From JAPOXR01 sp963664715 (lineage in GTDB: Bacteria > Pseudomonadota > Alphaproteobacteria > Rhodobacterales > Rhodobacteraceae): a stretch of DNA of 64,000 nucleotides. Shown piece after piece: positions 44,374 through 53,428 of this stretch. Each line of letters begins with the position of its first letter. Position 1 is the stretch's first letter. The DNA lies in assembly GCA_963664715.2 (NCBI GenBank), contig CAXXUY010000012.1, positions 496,001 to 560,000 on the forward strand. Direction: 5' to 3'. Under the pieces are notes generated by a model. That model saw nothing but the letters and a program-made list of their open reading frames with translations, searched no databases and had not been told where the DNA came from. The translations under genes and the position numbers were made by a program.

Positions 44374-44994
44374 GTGCCGTTCGACATTTCGGCCCTTTAT
44401 TCAGTTCATGTCCTGCTGGCGGCAATTGCGGCCTATCTCGCGGGGTCGGTCGCATTTGGCGTAATCGTTACCAGACTGATGAATCTCGGTGACCTGTCGA
44501 AGACCGGATCGGGCAATATCGGCGCAACGAACGTCCTTCGAACCGGCAACAGGACCGCTGCAGCACTCACGCTGCTCCTGGACTTCGGGAAGGGGTCGGC
44601 GGCAGTTGCGCTTGGTTTCATCTCCGGTGACGAGCCGGGAGCGCTGCTGTGCGGATCGGCAGCTTTCCTGGGACACCTCTATCCGGTCTGGCTTCGCTTT
44701 AAGGGCGGAAAGGGTGTCGCGACCTTTCTCGGAGTTTTTGTGGCCTATTCAATGGCCGCCGGCGCCGCAGCGTGCGCGACCTGGTTGCTGGTTGCAGCGG
44801 TGTTTCGGTACTCCTCCCTGGCGTCGCTCGTGTCGGCGGTGATGTCAGTCATCTACCTCTGGGCACTCAGCCAGCCTCAAGCGATACCATTCGGATTGCT
44901 GATGGCACTGTTCATTGTCTGGCGCCACCGCGACAACATTCGACGGCTTCTGAACGGAACGGAATCAAGGATAACCCTGGGCCTGCGAAAGTGA
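44374..44994 (+). CDS. plsY: Glycerol-3-phosphate acyltransferase PlsY
   Basis: 206 residues, five or so membrane helices. PlsY motifs: GSGNIGATNVLRTGNR (acyl-phosphate/G3P site), FLGHLYPVWLRFKGGKGVAT and the C-terminal WRHRDNIRRLLNGTES. It transfers acyl from acyl-phosphate to glycerol-3-phosphate at the inner membrane. GTG start three bases after the PyrC' stop; the pyrB-pyrC'-plsY order is common in alphaproteobacteria. Confidence 0.95.
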   Translation: MPFDISALYSVHVLLAAIAAYLAGSVAFGVIVTRLMNLGDLSKTGSGNIGATNVLRTGNRTAAALTLLLDFGKGSAAVALGFISGDEPGALLCGSAAFLGHLYPVWLRFKGGKGVATFLGVFVAYSMAAGAAACATWLLVAAVFRYSSLASLVSAVMSVIYLWALSQPQAIPFGLLMALFIVWRHRDNIRRLLNGTESRITLGLRK

Positions 44995-45014
44995 CTGCCG
45001 GAAAGCATGCCAGT

Positions 45015-46385
45015 TCAGTAACTGCACTCCTCGAAGACCAGGTCCAGAGACCCATTCCAACTGCCGTAATAAAGATCCAGCAACTCTTCGGCGGGCGTGT
45101 GGCCCGTATCCAGGCTATCCCGCAAAGCGTCGAGGAAGTGGGATTCATTGGGAATCATTCCGTTGGCGCTTGCGCAGTTGCGACTCTCCAGCCCCCGCTC
45201 TGCCATCTCCAGAACCTCTCTGGCGCAGTCGATAATCCTCACGCCATTGAATCCACCCCTCAGGCCTTCCTTCGAGGCCGACCTGCGCAGACCTTCCCTG
45301 GTTTCGGCGTCCCAGTCTCGGACAAGATCCCATGCAGCATCCAGGGAAGACTGGCTGTACATCAATCCCACCCAGAATGCCGGCAGTGCGCAAAGCCGGC
45401 GCCAAGGTCCCCCGTCGGCACCGCGCATCTCGATGAACCGCTTTATCCTAGCTTCCGGAAAGATCGTGGTCAGATGATCCGCCCAATCGGAAACCAGCGG
45501 AAGTTCACCGGGAAGCGCAGGCAGCCTCCCCTTCATGAAATCCCGGAACGATTGTCCGCTTGCATTCAGATAGGTCCCGTTCCGGTAAACGAAATACATC
45601 GGTACATCGAGCGCATATTCGGTCCATGCCTCGAATCCGAAACCGTCTTCGAACACGAATGGCAACATACCGGTCCGGTCTGCATCCAGATCTCTCCAGA
45701 ACTTGCTCCTCAGGCTCAACGCCTCGGCCGGGCGACCCTCGAAGAACGGGGAATTCGCGAAGAATGCCGTAGCAACTGGCTGCAAAGCCAGCGCGACCCG
45801 GAGTTTCTTGACCATGTCGGCTTCGCTTGAATAGTCCAGGTTGACCTGGACAGTGCAGGTCCTGAACATCATGTCGCGACCGTGCTTCCCGACCCTTGCC
45901 ATGTAGTCGGACATGATTCGATAACGCCCCTTTGGCATCATCGGCATTTCCTGATGCGTCCAGGTCGGAGCCGCTCCGATGCCGATAAATCCGGCACCGA
46001 TACCATCCGCAACCTTGCGGACTTCGTGGAGGTGCCGGTTGACCTCGTCACATGTCTCGTGGAGCGTCAACAGCGGAGCTCCAGAGAGCTCAAGCTGGCC
46101 GCCGGGTTCAAGCGAGATGTTTGCCTTGCCGTTCGATAGCCCGATGAGCTTGCCGGATTCCTCCACCGGAGTCCAATTGAACTTGTCTCGAAGCCCTTCC
46201 AGCATCGCCCTGATGGAACAGCTTCCATCGTAAGGAAGCGGTTTGCGCGAACTCAGCTGAAATCCGAATTTCTCATGTTCGGTGCCAATGCGCCATTCCT
46301 CACGGGATTTGCACCCTTCGGCAAAGTACGCGGGCAATTGTTGAAGATGTTCCAGGGGAACACCTCCTGATTGGGGAATGGACAT
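45015..46385 (-). CDS. gshA: Glutamate-cysteine ligase (plant/alphaproteobacterial type)
   Basis: 456 residues, ATG preceded by AGGAAG. Diagnostic segments: WRIGTEHEKFGF near the N-terminus, GQLELSGAPLLTLHETCDEV, RYRIMSDYMARVGKHGRDMMFRTC (split here: MSDYMARVGKHG, MMFRTCTVQVNLDY) and EMRGADGGPWRRLCALPAFW. First step of glutathione synthesis (gamma-Glu-Cys from Glu and Cys, ATP). It belongs to the group shared by plants and alphaproteobacteria and not to the enterobacterial GshA type. Convergent with plsY, 20 bases apart. Confidence 0.95.
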   Translation of the reverse strand: MSIPQSGGVPLEHLQQLPAYFAEGCKSREEWRIGTEHEKFGFQLSSRKPLPYDGSCSIRAMLEGLRDKFNWTPVEESGKLIGLSNGKANISLEPGGQLELSGAPLLTLHETCDEVNRHLHEVRKVADGIGAGFIGIGAAPTWTHQEMPMMPKGRYRIMSDYMARVGKHGRDMMFRTCTVQVNLDYSSEADMVKKLRVALALQPVATAFFANSPFFEGRPAEALSLRSKFWRDLDADRTGMLPFVFEDGFGFEAWTEYALDVPMYFVYRNGTYLNASGQSFRDFMKGRLPALPGELPLVSDWADHLTTIFPEARIKRFIEMRGADGGPWRRLCALPAFWVGLMYSQSSLDAAWDLVRDWDAETREGLRRSASKEGLRGGFNGVRIIDCAREVLEMAERGLESRNCASANGMIPNESHFLDALRDSLDTGHTPAEELLDLYYGSWNGSLDLVFEECSY

Positions 46386-46467
46386 GTCTTCCTATAGTGG
46401 CCTCGGTATCACGGATTCCCGCTACAGATTCGGGGTCTCCAAGGCAAGTTCGCATTTGATCAAGGAC

Positions 46468-46483
46468 CGGGCTTCCAAGCCCG
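46468..46483 (-). terminator. Possible terminator hairpin after rsmE
   Basis: CGGGC / GCCCG stem with loop TTCCAA in the gap between rsmE (stop at 46506) and gshA. Short stem, no T-run; weak. Confidence 0.3.
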
Positions 46484-46505
46484 ACCGGGACAAGAGTGAC
46501 TTCGC

Positions 46506-47237
46506 CTAACTCTGCAGCCTGCCGATGTTTACAATCGACAGTGCGGCTGCCACCGCCGTTTCGGCACGCAACAGCCGGTTCCCGAGCCTGACGGGCACCG
46601 CGTTTGCAAAGCAGCGCAGGCGATTTCGCTCGCCCGGCGAAAATCCACCCTCCGGACCAACCAGGATCGCCAGCTTCCCTTGTTCCGGCCAGAACGAATC
46701 CAGATTGACGGTGTCTCGCTTCTCCTCGTCACAAAACAACAGCAAACGGTCTTCAGGCCAGGATTCCAGCACTGCAGACAGGTCGGCAATTTCCCGGATT
46801 TCCGGCACAGACAGCCCGTGGCACTGTTCTGCAGCCTCGCGTGCGGTCAGCCAGAGCCGGCGCACCGTGATACGTTGAGCGTTGGTGAATTCGGTCCGCA
46901 CGGGAAGAATGAGCGACACACCCAATTCGGTGGCCTTTTCAACCGCAAAATCGGTACGTGATTTCTTCAGCGGCGCAAACAGCAACCAGACATCCGGCGC
47001 ATCCACCTGGTCACGGGTCTTCTCGATGCACTCAACCATTGCCTTCCGCTGTCGGGCGACAACAAGGCGTGCGAGCCATTCCCCGTCCCGGCCGTTGAAC
47101 AATCCGACGCAATCATCCTCCTTCAGCCGCATGACCCTGACAAGATAGTGCGCCCTTTCCACCTCCAACGAGAGCACCATCCCCCGGCCGAGAGGATGAT
47201 CAACATGGAGCCTTGCGTTCGGGCGCGGAAATGACAT
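46506..47237 (-). CDS. rsmE: 16S rRNA (uracil1498-N3)-methyltransferase RsmE
   Basis: 243 residues. N-terminal PUA-like domain (HYLVRVMRLKEDDCVGLFNG) and C-terminal SPOUT knot: KATELGVSLILPVRT, LLFCDEEKR, LAILVGPEGGFSPGE and LGNRLLRAETAVAAALSIV. Methylates U1498 of 16S rRNA using SAM. Its start overlaps the 5' region of divergent ubiA. Confidence 0.95.
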   Translation of the reverse strand: MSFPRPNARLHVDHPLGRGMVLSLEVERAHYLVRVMRLKEDDCVGLFNGRDGEWLARLVVARQRKAMVECIEKTRDQVDAPDVWLLFAPLKKSRTDFAVEKATELGVSLILPVRTEFTNAQRITVRRLWLTAREAAEQCHGLSVPEIREIADLSAVLESWPEDRLLLFCDEEKRDTVNLDSFWPEQGKLAILVGPEGGFSPGERNRLRCFANAVPVRLGNRLLRAETAVAAALSIVNIGRLQS

Positions 47238-47248
47238 GTACTCCTTCT

Positions 47249-48238
47249 ATGACCAAACCAGGGCAAGGGCCATATTCGCCAGTTGCGGAAGACCGCGTCG
47301 CGGATGCCGTTGAAGGCAGTTGGGTCGACACTGCTGCGCCCTTCCGGGCCCGGCCCTATCTCAGGCTGTCCCGCGTTGACCGTCCGATCGGGACCTGGCT
47401 GCTTCTGCTTCCGTGCTGGTGGGGATTGCTGCTGGCGATGGCAGCGTCGCCGGAGAGGATTCGATTCGAAGATCTGTGGATACTTGTCGGTTGTGCAATA
47501 GGAGCCGTCGCGATGCGCGGAGCCGGCTGTACCTGGAATGACATCGTCGATCGCGACCTGGACGCGCAGGTGAAGCGAACCATGTCCCGCCCGTTGCCCG
47601 CAGGCGCGGTAACGGTTCGACAGGCCTGGTGCTGGATCGCAATCCAGGTCGGTGTCGGATTCGCCATCCTGATGACATTCAACTTGACCGCTATCGTTCT
47701 GGGAGTCCTCTCGTTGCTCCCGGTTGTCGCCTACCCGTTTGCCAAGAGATTCACCTGGTGGCCCCAACTCGCCTTGGGCATCGCCTTTAACTGGGGTGCC
47801 CTGCTCGCGTGGGCTGCGCATGCCGGATCCCTGAGTACCGCTGCCTTCCTTCTCTACCTGGCGGGTATCCTCTGGACCCTGTTCTACGACACGATCTACG
47901 CCCACCAGGACAAGGAAGACGACGCGCTCGTCGGCATAAGGTCAACCGCACGTCTCTTGGGTCACAGCACGAAAAGGTGGCTGTCCGGGTTTGCGGCCAG
48001 CGCAACAACCCTCATGGTCGCGGCAATCCTGACTGCCCTGCCCGTGGATGATCGTCCGTTCGCGGTCCTGGTGTGCTTGATCGGTGCCGCGGGATTCGCG
48101 GCACATCTCGGTTGGCAGACTACGAGGCTTGACATAGACGACAGCAGCCGTTGCCTTCGGTTGTTTCGGAGCAATCGGGACACCGGCTTGCTGCCATCGG
48201 TCAGTTTTGTCGTTGCAGCCCTTGCCGGACTTTCGTAA
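47249..48238 (+). CDS. ubiA: 4-hydroxybenzoate polyprenyltransferase UbiA
   Basis: 329 residues from ATG 47249; an in-frame ATG at 47231 is also possible but would overlap the rsmE start codon region. Eight or nine membrane helices and both Asp-rich prenyl-diphosphate motifs: GCTWNDIVDRDLDAQVKRT and LFYDTIYAHQDKEDDALVG. Adds the polyprenyl tail to 4-hydroxybenzoate in ubiquinone synthesis. Divergent from rsmE, as in many alphaproteobacteria. Confidence 0.94.
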   Translation: MTKPGQGPYSPVAEDRVADAVEGSWVDTAAPFRARPYLRLSRVDRPIGTWLLLLPCWWGLLLAMAASPERIRFEDLWILVGCAIGAVAMRGAGCTWNDIVDRDLDAQVKRTMSRPLPAGAVTVRQAWCWIAIQVGVGFAILMTFNLTAIVLGVLSLLPVVAYPFAKRFTWWPQLALGIAFNWGALLAWAAHAGSLSTAAFLLYLAGILWTLFYDTIYAHQDKEDDALVGIRSTARLLGHSTKRWLSGFAASATTLMVAAILTALPVDDRPFAVLVCLIGAAGFAAHLGWQTTRLDIDDSSRCLRLFRSNRDTGLLPSVSFVVAALAGLS

Positions 48239-48252
48239 CCCACTCCGACAGT

Positions 48253-50124
48253 ATGACGTTCATTGACAGGACATCCGGGAGCATGCACCCACTCGGAGTC
48301 GGACGCGTAACCGCGCACATCTTCTTCGCGACAGCACTCGTCCTTTCGGTCGCAATTGCCTACCTTCTGTCCGGCTATGTCGAGAGGGAAAACCGGAAGT
48401 CCCTCGAGCCGTTGCTCAAGGACCAGGATTTCGGCTGGTTACAGGTAGATACCGACGGGCTGCTTGTTGGACTGCACGGCGAAGCCCCCGGCAAAATCCA
48501 GCACATCACGGCATTGTCGGCTGTCCAGTCCGTGATTGCCCCGTCTCGCGTCATTGACAACATCGTCCTGGCAGAAAAACCGCCAATGTCTTCGGGTGAG
48601 TATGTTGTCAGGCTGTTGCAGGAGAACGGCGAAGTCAAAATCTTCGGAGAATTGCCGGACAGTTCATCCCATGAAGACATCCTTCGAACCGTTACGGATG
48701 TCAGTTCCGGTTCCGTTGTTGACGACCTGTCGATTCGGCACGAAGACGAACCGACCTCGAGATGGAACACCGCCTTGCAACTTGGCCTTGAGGGATTCAA
48801 GCTGATACCCGGTGCAGATCTCCACGTTACTGAACGCAAGGTGACCATCGAAGGTGAATTGCCGAACCAGGATGAACTGGAACGGGTTCGGTCACTGCTG
48901 TTCACGCGAACTCCGGATGCGGTCTCACTGAACCTGGAAGTTTCGGCGCCCCGCCCGCTGCAGGTTCCATTCGTCTTCGACCTGCGGATGACCGACGGCG
49001 ATTCCCGGATTCTCGCCTGTCACGCGGAATCAGAGGGAGACAGGGATCGAATACTTGACGAAATCGCGAAACACGGGTCTCCAACAACCGGAAACTGCGA
49101 TCTTGCCCGCGGTGCGCCTTCGGACAACTGGGCGGGTTCGGTCACCGCTGCCATCGACCTGCTCGCATCCGCGGGAGGGGGACGACTCCGGATCGAGGAT
49201 TTCGTGATTTTCGCCAGTCCACTCGAAGAAGGCGAGACCGAGGAATTCAACCAGCGAATCAATGACGGACTCGACGCAATCCCGGACCAGTTCGTCGTTC
49301 AGCTGCTGCCCGCTGGCCAAATCGAGGGACGAGTCTCGGGTAATGACCAGGATGAAGTCCTGCGAGTGGAAATATCTCCTGACAGAAGGACCGAGATTCG
49401 GGGCCGAGTGGGTGACGAATCCGGACAAAGGGTGATCAATGCCTTCGCCAAGGCGACGCTTGCACCTCCGGAACTGGTTACCAATCTGGATATCGATCCC
49501 TCGGTCAGCAGCGAGATTACCTGGCGGGTCCTGGCGGGGCTTGAGGCACTTGCGCTGCTAAACACGGGCAGGCTGGCGGTCTCCTTGAATTCGGTTGAGG
49601 TGTCCGGGACATCGAGTTTTCGGGAAATTGACAGCATGATATCCGAACTGCTGGCCAGCAAGTTGCCTGCCGGAAGCTACACGGTGAATGTTGCGCATGA
49701 CGCATCCATCGGCGCAAAGCCACCGGAAATGGATCCCGGTCTCTGCGCATCGCTCGCAACCGAGATCGTCGAGACGCAAAAGCTGTCATTCGAACCTGGT
49801 TCGGCAACCCTGAAGGCAGATGTAATCCCCGCAATCCAGCAGCTGGCTGTCGTCCTCCAGAACTGCACGCATGCGCCGATCGAGATTGCGGGATACACCG
49901 ACAGCCAGGGGCGCCAGGAAATGAACCTGGCACTCAGCACGAGACGTGCCCGAGCGGTTCTGGATGCGTTGCTTGAGGAAGGTGTGTTGACCCAGAATTT
50001 CTCGGCGGTCGGATATGGTGAATCCCAGCCAATCGCCAGCAACGAGACCGAAGCAGGTCGTGAGAAGAACAGAAGAATCGAATTCCGGATTCGTGACGCC
50101 GGCACGACAGCAACACCGCAATAG
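48253..50124 (+). CDS. OmpA-family envelope protein with N-terminal anchor
   Basis: About 623 residues from ATG 48253 (ATG 48283 is also possible; neither has a strong ribosome site). One N-terminal membrane helix (AHIFFATALVLSVAIAYLLSG), then a long periplasmic part with BON-like units (VTIEGELPNQDELERVRSL and a second at IEGRVSGNDQDEVLRV), and a C-terminal OmpA peptidoglycan-binding domain: KLSFEPGSATLKADVIP, IEIAGYTDSQGRQEMNLAL, STRRARAVLDALLEEGV and EAGREKNRRIEFRI. Likely tethers the inner membrane to peptidoglycan. Followed 24 bases later by a small membrane protein. Confidence 0.85.
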   Translation: MTFIDRTSGSMHPLGVGRVTAHIFFATALVLSVAIAYLLSGYVERENRKSLEPLLKDQDFGWLQVDTDGLLVGLHGEAPGKIQHITALSAVQSVIAPSRVIDNIVLAEKPPMSSGEYVVRLLQENGEVKIFGELPDSSSHEDILRTVTDVSSGSVVDDLSIRHEDEPTSRWNTALQLGLEGFKLIPGADLHVTERKVTIEGELPNQDELERVRSLLFTRTPDAVSLNLEVSAPRPLQVPFVFDLRMTDGDSRILACHAESEGDRDRILDEIAKHGSPTTGNCDLARGAPSDNWAGSVTAAIDLLASAGGGRLRIEDFVIFASPLEEGETEEFNQRINDGLDAIPDQFVVQLLPAGQIEGRVSGNDQDEVLRVEISPDRRTEIRGRVGDESGQRVINAFAKATLAPPELVTNLDIDPSVSSEITWRVLAGLEALALLNTGRLAVSLNSVEVSGTSSFREIDSMISELLASKLPAGSYTVNVAHDASIGAKPPEMDPGLCASLATEIVETQKLSFEPGSATLKADVIPAIQQLAVVLQNCTHAPIEIAGYTDSQGRQEMNLALSTRRARAVLDALLEEGVLTQNFSAVGYGESQPIASNETEAGREKNRRIEFRIRDAGTTATPQ

Positions 50125-50148
50125 GCCGAAGATCGGAGGCCCAGAGCA

Positions 50149-50457
50149 ATGAACCAACTGACCTTTGTAGTGCTGACATCCGTGATTGTTTTCGGGATGT
50201 TCGCATTGGGGTGGATCGCAGGAGTCATTCATCATCGGCTGAGGAGAGGTTCCGCACCCGATCCCAAGACTATCGAACGCCTGGTAAGCGACCTGGCCGT
50301 GGTGGAGCATGAAAGAGACAGATGCGTCGAGACCCTGCGGCAATACGAGCAACAGGTTGCTGAGAAACTTGCCGAAAGGGATGAATTGTATCGAAAGACC
50401 ATCGACAGGCTTCGAGATGCCGAGTTGAGGCTCAACAAGCTGGACAACAGCCGTTGA
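50149..50457 (+). CDS. Small single-pass membrane protein with coiled coil
   Basis: 102 residues, with GGAGG upstream of the ATG. One N-terminal hydrophobic helix (FVVLTSVIVFGMFALGWIAG) followed by a charged, heptad-like helix to the end (VEHERDRCVETLRQYEQQV). No named family recognised. It follows the OmpA-type gene by 24 bases and is probably cotranscribed, so an envelope role with it is plausible. Confidence 0.75.
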   Translation: MNQLTFVVLTSVIVFGMFALGWIAGVIHHRLRRGSAPDPKTIERLVSDLAVVEHERDRCVETLRQYEQQVAEKLAERDELYRKTIDRLRDAELRLNKLDNSR

Positions 50458-50487
50458 TCGTTCCCAGGTCAGCCAGCAGCGACCGGA

Positions 50488-50937
50488 TTACTCATTCCAT
50501 CGGCTGAGCGAATTCTCATCCTCCGCATTGGCTTCCACCCACCGCGAGCCTGATGGTGTTTGCTCCTGCTTCCAGAATGGCGCCCTGGACTTCAGATAGT
50601 CCATCAGGAAGTCGGCCGCTTGAAATGCATCAGACCTGTGCGCGGCCTGTACGGCAACCATCACGATGGTCTCACCGGGGAGGAGTTCCCCGAACCGATG
50701 CACGATTCTGCAGTCCAGCAACGGCCAGCGGCCCCTCGCCTTCTCGACATGTGCCGAGATCGCGGACTCGGTCATCCCGGGATAGTGTTCAATCGTCATC
50801 GATGTAATTGGCTGCCTGTCCCCAGACCGAACCATCCCGACGAAGCACACCATTGCGCCCGCCCGGGTGCCCGTACCTTGCATCCTCGCCAGTTCCTCAC
50901 CCGGGCAGATTGGTTCGCTCTGAACACGGACGCCCAA
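50488..50937 (-). CDS. moaE: Molybdopterin synthase catalytic subunit MoaE
   Basis: 149 residues; start TTG 50937 with GGGAGG five bases upstream. Motifs: AMVCFVGMVRSG, IEHYPGMTESAI, IVHRFGELLPGETIVMVAV, AHRSDAFQAADFLMDYLKSRAPFWK with the catalytic Lys. Transfers sulfur from MoaD to cPMP. Starts just after the moaD stop. Confidence 0.95.
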   Translation of the reverse strand: MGVRVQSEPICPGEELARMQGTGTRAGAMVCFVGMVRSGDRQPITSMTIEHYPGMTESAISAHVEKARGRWPLLDCRIVHRFGELLPGETIVMVAVQAAHRSDAFQAADFLMDYLKSRAPFWKQEQTPSGSRWVEANAEDENSLSRWNE

Positions 50938-50938
50938 G

Positions 50939-51187
50939 TCAACCTCCCGTCATCGGCGGAAATACTGCAATTTCCCGGGCACCACGGATGCTTGTCGACG
51001 GATCCGCCAGTTCCTGATCCACTGCGAATCTGACTGCATCGAGATCGGACAATGCCAGCGCATGTCGTTCACCACGCTGCTTCAACTCCTCGACCAGTTC
51101 AGCAACAGTTCCGGCTTCGGACTGCACACATTCGCGCGGAGTGCCGATCCTCTCTCGAACCCAGGCAAAATAGAGTACGTCAAGCAT
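50939..51187 (-). CDS. moaD: Molybdopterin synthase sulfur-carrier subunit MoaD
   Basis: 82 residues of ubiquitin-like fold starting MLDVLYFAWVRERIG and ending in the required Gly-Gly (AVFPPMTGG), whose terminal Gly carries the thiocarboxylate. ATG overlaps the pgsA stop by 8 bases; moaE follows immediately. pgsA-moaD-moaE is one operon. Confidence 0.95.
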   Translation of the reverse strand: MLDVLYFAWVRERIGTPRECVQSEAGTVAELVEELKQRGERHALALSDLDAVRFAVDQELADPSTSIRGAREIAVFPPMTGG

Positions 51188-51758
51188 CTTGGCTCTCCTC
51201 TCTCAGGCCCGGAAGCGCCTTGAAGAAATAGTCTGCGCCCGTCACCAGTGTCAGCACGGCGGCAATCCAGACCGCCGAGACTCCCGTCACAATCAAAAGG
51301 CTGCCCGGTTCCGTTTCCAGAGCGCCGCACAGCATCAATATCAACAATGCCGCCATCTGAACCACTGTCTTGCACTTCGCAAGCAAACTCACATTCAACG
51401 AGATGTCCTGTCCCCCGCCAAACTCCCTGAGGCCGGAAACAAAGAGTTCACGGGCAAGTATCACCGAGGCAGGAACGATCAGCCACAGCCGGTCTTCGGC
51501 ACCGGCAATCACGACGAGCAACGCCGATGCCACCAGCATCTTGTCGGCAATCGGGTCAAGCACGCTGCCCAGCCTGGACTCCAGATCGAGTTTCCGGGCC
51601 AGTTGGCCGTCAATCCAGTCCGTCACCGAAGCGACCAGGAATAGCCCTGCGACTGCCCAGTAGGCTTCGGGCCCCGGAACCAAGACAAAGACCAGCGGAA
51701 TGACAACAGCCGCCGCCATCCTGAAGATCGTAAGGTATGTCGGAACAGTGATTTTCAC
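51180..51758 (-). CDS. pgsA: CDP-diacylglycerol-glycerol-3-phosphate 3-phosphatidyltransferase
   Basis: 192 residues, four to five membrane helices, GTG start. CDP-alcohol phosphotransferase motif DGxxAR...GxxxDxxxD is seen as DWIDGQLARKLDLESRLG then SVLDPIADK. Makes phosphatidylglycerophosphate, the precursor of phosphatidylglycerol and cardiolipin. Heads the moaD-moaE genes; uvrC would normally lie just upstream but thiY is in between. Confidence 0.95.
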   Translation of the reverse strand: MKITVPTYLTIFRMAAAVVIPLVFVLVPGPEAYWAVAGLFLVASVTDWIDGQLARKLDLESRLGSVLDPIADKMLVASALLVVIAGAEDRLWLIVPASVILARELFVSGLREFGGGQDISLNVSLLAKCKTVVQMAALLILMLCGALETEPGSLLIVTGVSAVWIAAVLTLVTGADYFFKALPGLREESQDA

Positions 51759-52024
51759 CGACCTCTTGTCCCCTTTGGCCGGACACCCGAACAGTCCTTT
51801 ACAGGACAGGTCGCCAGTTTAACATCCGAAGCGGCAGATGCGACATTGCGGCGTGTCCCGAATACACTGAAATTCAACCACGCGATACAGGATTGCCTTG
51901 CCAACACTGCCGGATGTCTGATCCGTAGTGAGCAGTCACGCGTCCAATGTAGAGGCGACCAACGACACTCGCCGGCACCTTGCCGAACCAGGCCGGCGCT
52001 TGCGCCCGGGTCGGGCGGACTCGG

Positions 52025-52963
52025 CTACCGGGCAGTCACATCCACTGCCAGTCGCTCGACGTCGACGATGTCATCCACGAGCCCCGCATCCCTCAGGAAC
52101 ATCTCAAATCTTCTGTAGCGGCCTTCGTCGAGCGCAGCGGGCCGGAGGGCAAACCGCGCGATCGTATCAAACCAGGCCAGTTCATTGAGTTCGTCCTGGA
52201 GTTCCCTGGCAGTTGACGAAAATACCTCCCAACTCTCCGTCGGGTGGTTGACTATGTACTGCGTTGCAAGCTCTGTAGCGGCCAGAAACCGGGAAATCTT
52301 GTCGACGTCCAGGGATCCGGTATTGGCGACATAGATCAATTCGTCATTTGCCGGAACACCTTCCTCCTCGATGTAAAAGCAGCGTCCCGGTACATTCTCA
52401 ATTGCCATCTGGTTGAGTTCAAAATTTCGGTAGGCGCCAATGACTGCATCCACCTGTCCGGTCATCAGGGATGGAGACAGAGCCCAGTTCACGTTGACCA
52501 ATTCGACATCATCGAGCGTCATGCCATGCCTTGCCAGGATTGCTTCCAGCAGAATCTCCTCCACCCCGGCAACGGAGAAACCTAGCTTTCCGCCCTTCAG
52601 ATCCGCGACGGATGTGAACTGGCTGTCGGCCAGAACGAGGAGACAATTCAGAGGCGTGGCGATGAGGGTCCCTACCCTGATCAGTGGAAGCCCTTCATGG
52701 ACCTGGAGATGCAGTTGTGCCTGGTAGGACACCGCGAGGTCCGCCTTGCCAGCGGCCACCAGTTTCGGCGGGTCTGCAGGGTCGGCCGGAGCAATGATCT
52801 CGACTTCGAGGTCAAGGGCATCAAAATACCCGTTTTCCTCCGCGACGATTATTGGTCCGTGATTTGGATTTATGAACCAGTCAAGGATCAGGGTCAGCTT
52901 GTCGGCCGCCGAAGCGGCGCCGGCGAACAGTGCCAATGCAATTGCGATTAATGTGACTCTCAT
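52025..52963 (-). CDS. thiY: ABC transporter binding protein for thiamine pyrimidine precursor (NMT1/THI5-like)
   Basis: 312 residues from ATG 52963, with AAGGAGG ten bases upstream; signal peptide VTLIAIALALFAGAASAAD. NMT1/ThiY features: LTLILDWFINPNHGPIIVA, an N-terminal pyrimidine-site Trp, ADLAVSYQAQLHLQV and VNVNWALSPSLMTGQVDAV. These proteins bind formylaminopyrimidine/HMP-type precursors and deliver them to a ThiX/ThiZ importer. A TPP riboswitch lies in its leader, which supports the assignment. No permease or ATPase gene adjoins it; the following gene is pgsA. Confidence 0.88.
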   Translation of the reverse strand: MRVTLIAIALALFAGAASAADKLTLILDWFINPNHGPIIVAEENGYFDALDLEVEIIAPADPADPPKLVAAGKADLAVSYQAQLHLQVHEGLPLIRVGTLIATPLNCLLVLADSQFTSVADLKGGKLGFSVAGVEEILLEAILARHGMTLDDVELVNVNWALSPSLMTGQVDAVIGAYRNFELNQMAIENVPGRCFYIEEEGVPANDELIYVANTGSLDVDKISRFLAATELATQYIVNHPTESWEVFSSTARELQDELNELAWFDTIARFALRPAALDEGRYRRFEMFLRDAGLVDDIVDVERLAVDVTAR

Positions 52964-53216
52964 GGTGGCAATTCCTCCTTGCCTGAAGGATCTATTTTTC
53001 GTTCCCGGGGCTTGCCTGGCGGGAAGGAACAACAAGTCGCTTTCGATTACGGATAACGACCGGGCCCGGCCAACCAGAACGGTGTTCAAGCTATCGGCCG
53101 GACATCGCCTCCCTCGCTAGCGCGCGCTCAACTCGGCACTGCAAAACGGCAGGAATCCGATTCCATCGACTTGCTTACCGAATTCAAATCTACTGTCGTG
53201 GAGTGACATGCGCTCG

Positions 53217-53298
53217 TCCGTTCCCTACGCCGACATTACCCGGATCAGGTTCCATGGGTTGGCTCAACGCCTCTCAGCTCTTATCGCTCCCCAACGGA
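53217..53298 (-). ncRNA. TPP (THI-box) riboswitch in the thiY leader
   Basis: Read on the minus strand the sequence contains GAGCTGAGAGGC (J3-2/P3 side, CUGAGA core), GAACCTGATCCGG and GGCGTAGGGAA, the conserved thi-box core. The closing stem P1 is AACGGA/TCCGTT (53293-53298 with 53217-53222). About 250 bases of leader lie between it and the thiY start. Binding of thiamine pyrophosphate should lower thiY expression, by termination or by hiding the ribosome site; I cannot tell which. Confidence 0.92.
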
Positions 53299-53428
53299 TA
53301 TCCCTGCTTAATCCGGCTGGATTCCGGAGTCAATCTTGAGACAGGCTCGGCTCAACTGGATCCGTCCGATCGGGATCTCAGCTGGAACGCCATGACCTCG
53401 AGTTGTTACCGGTGAGATCGCAAACCGT

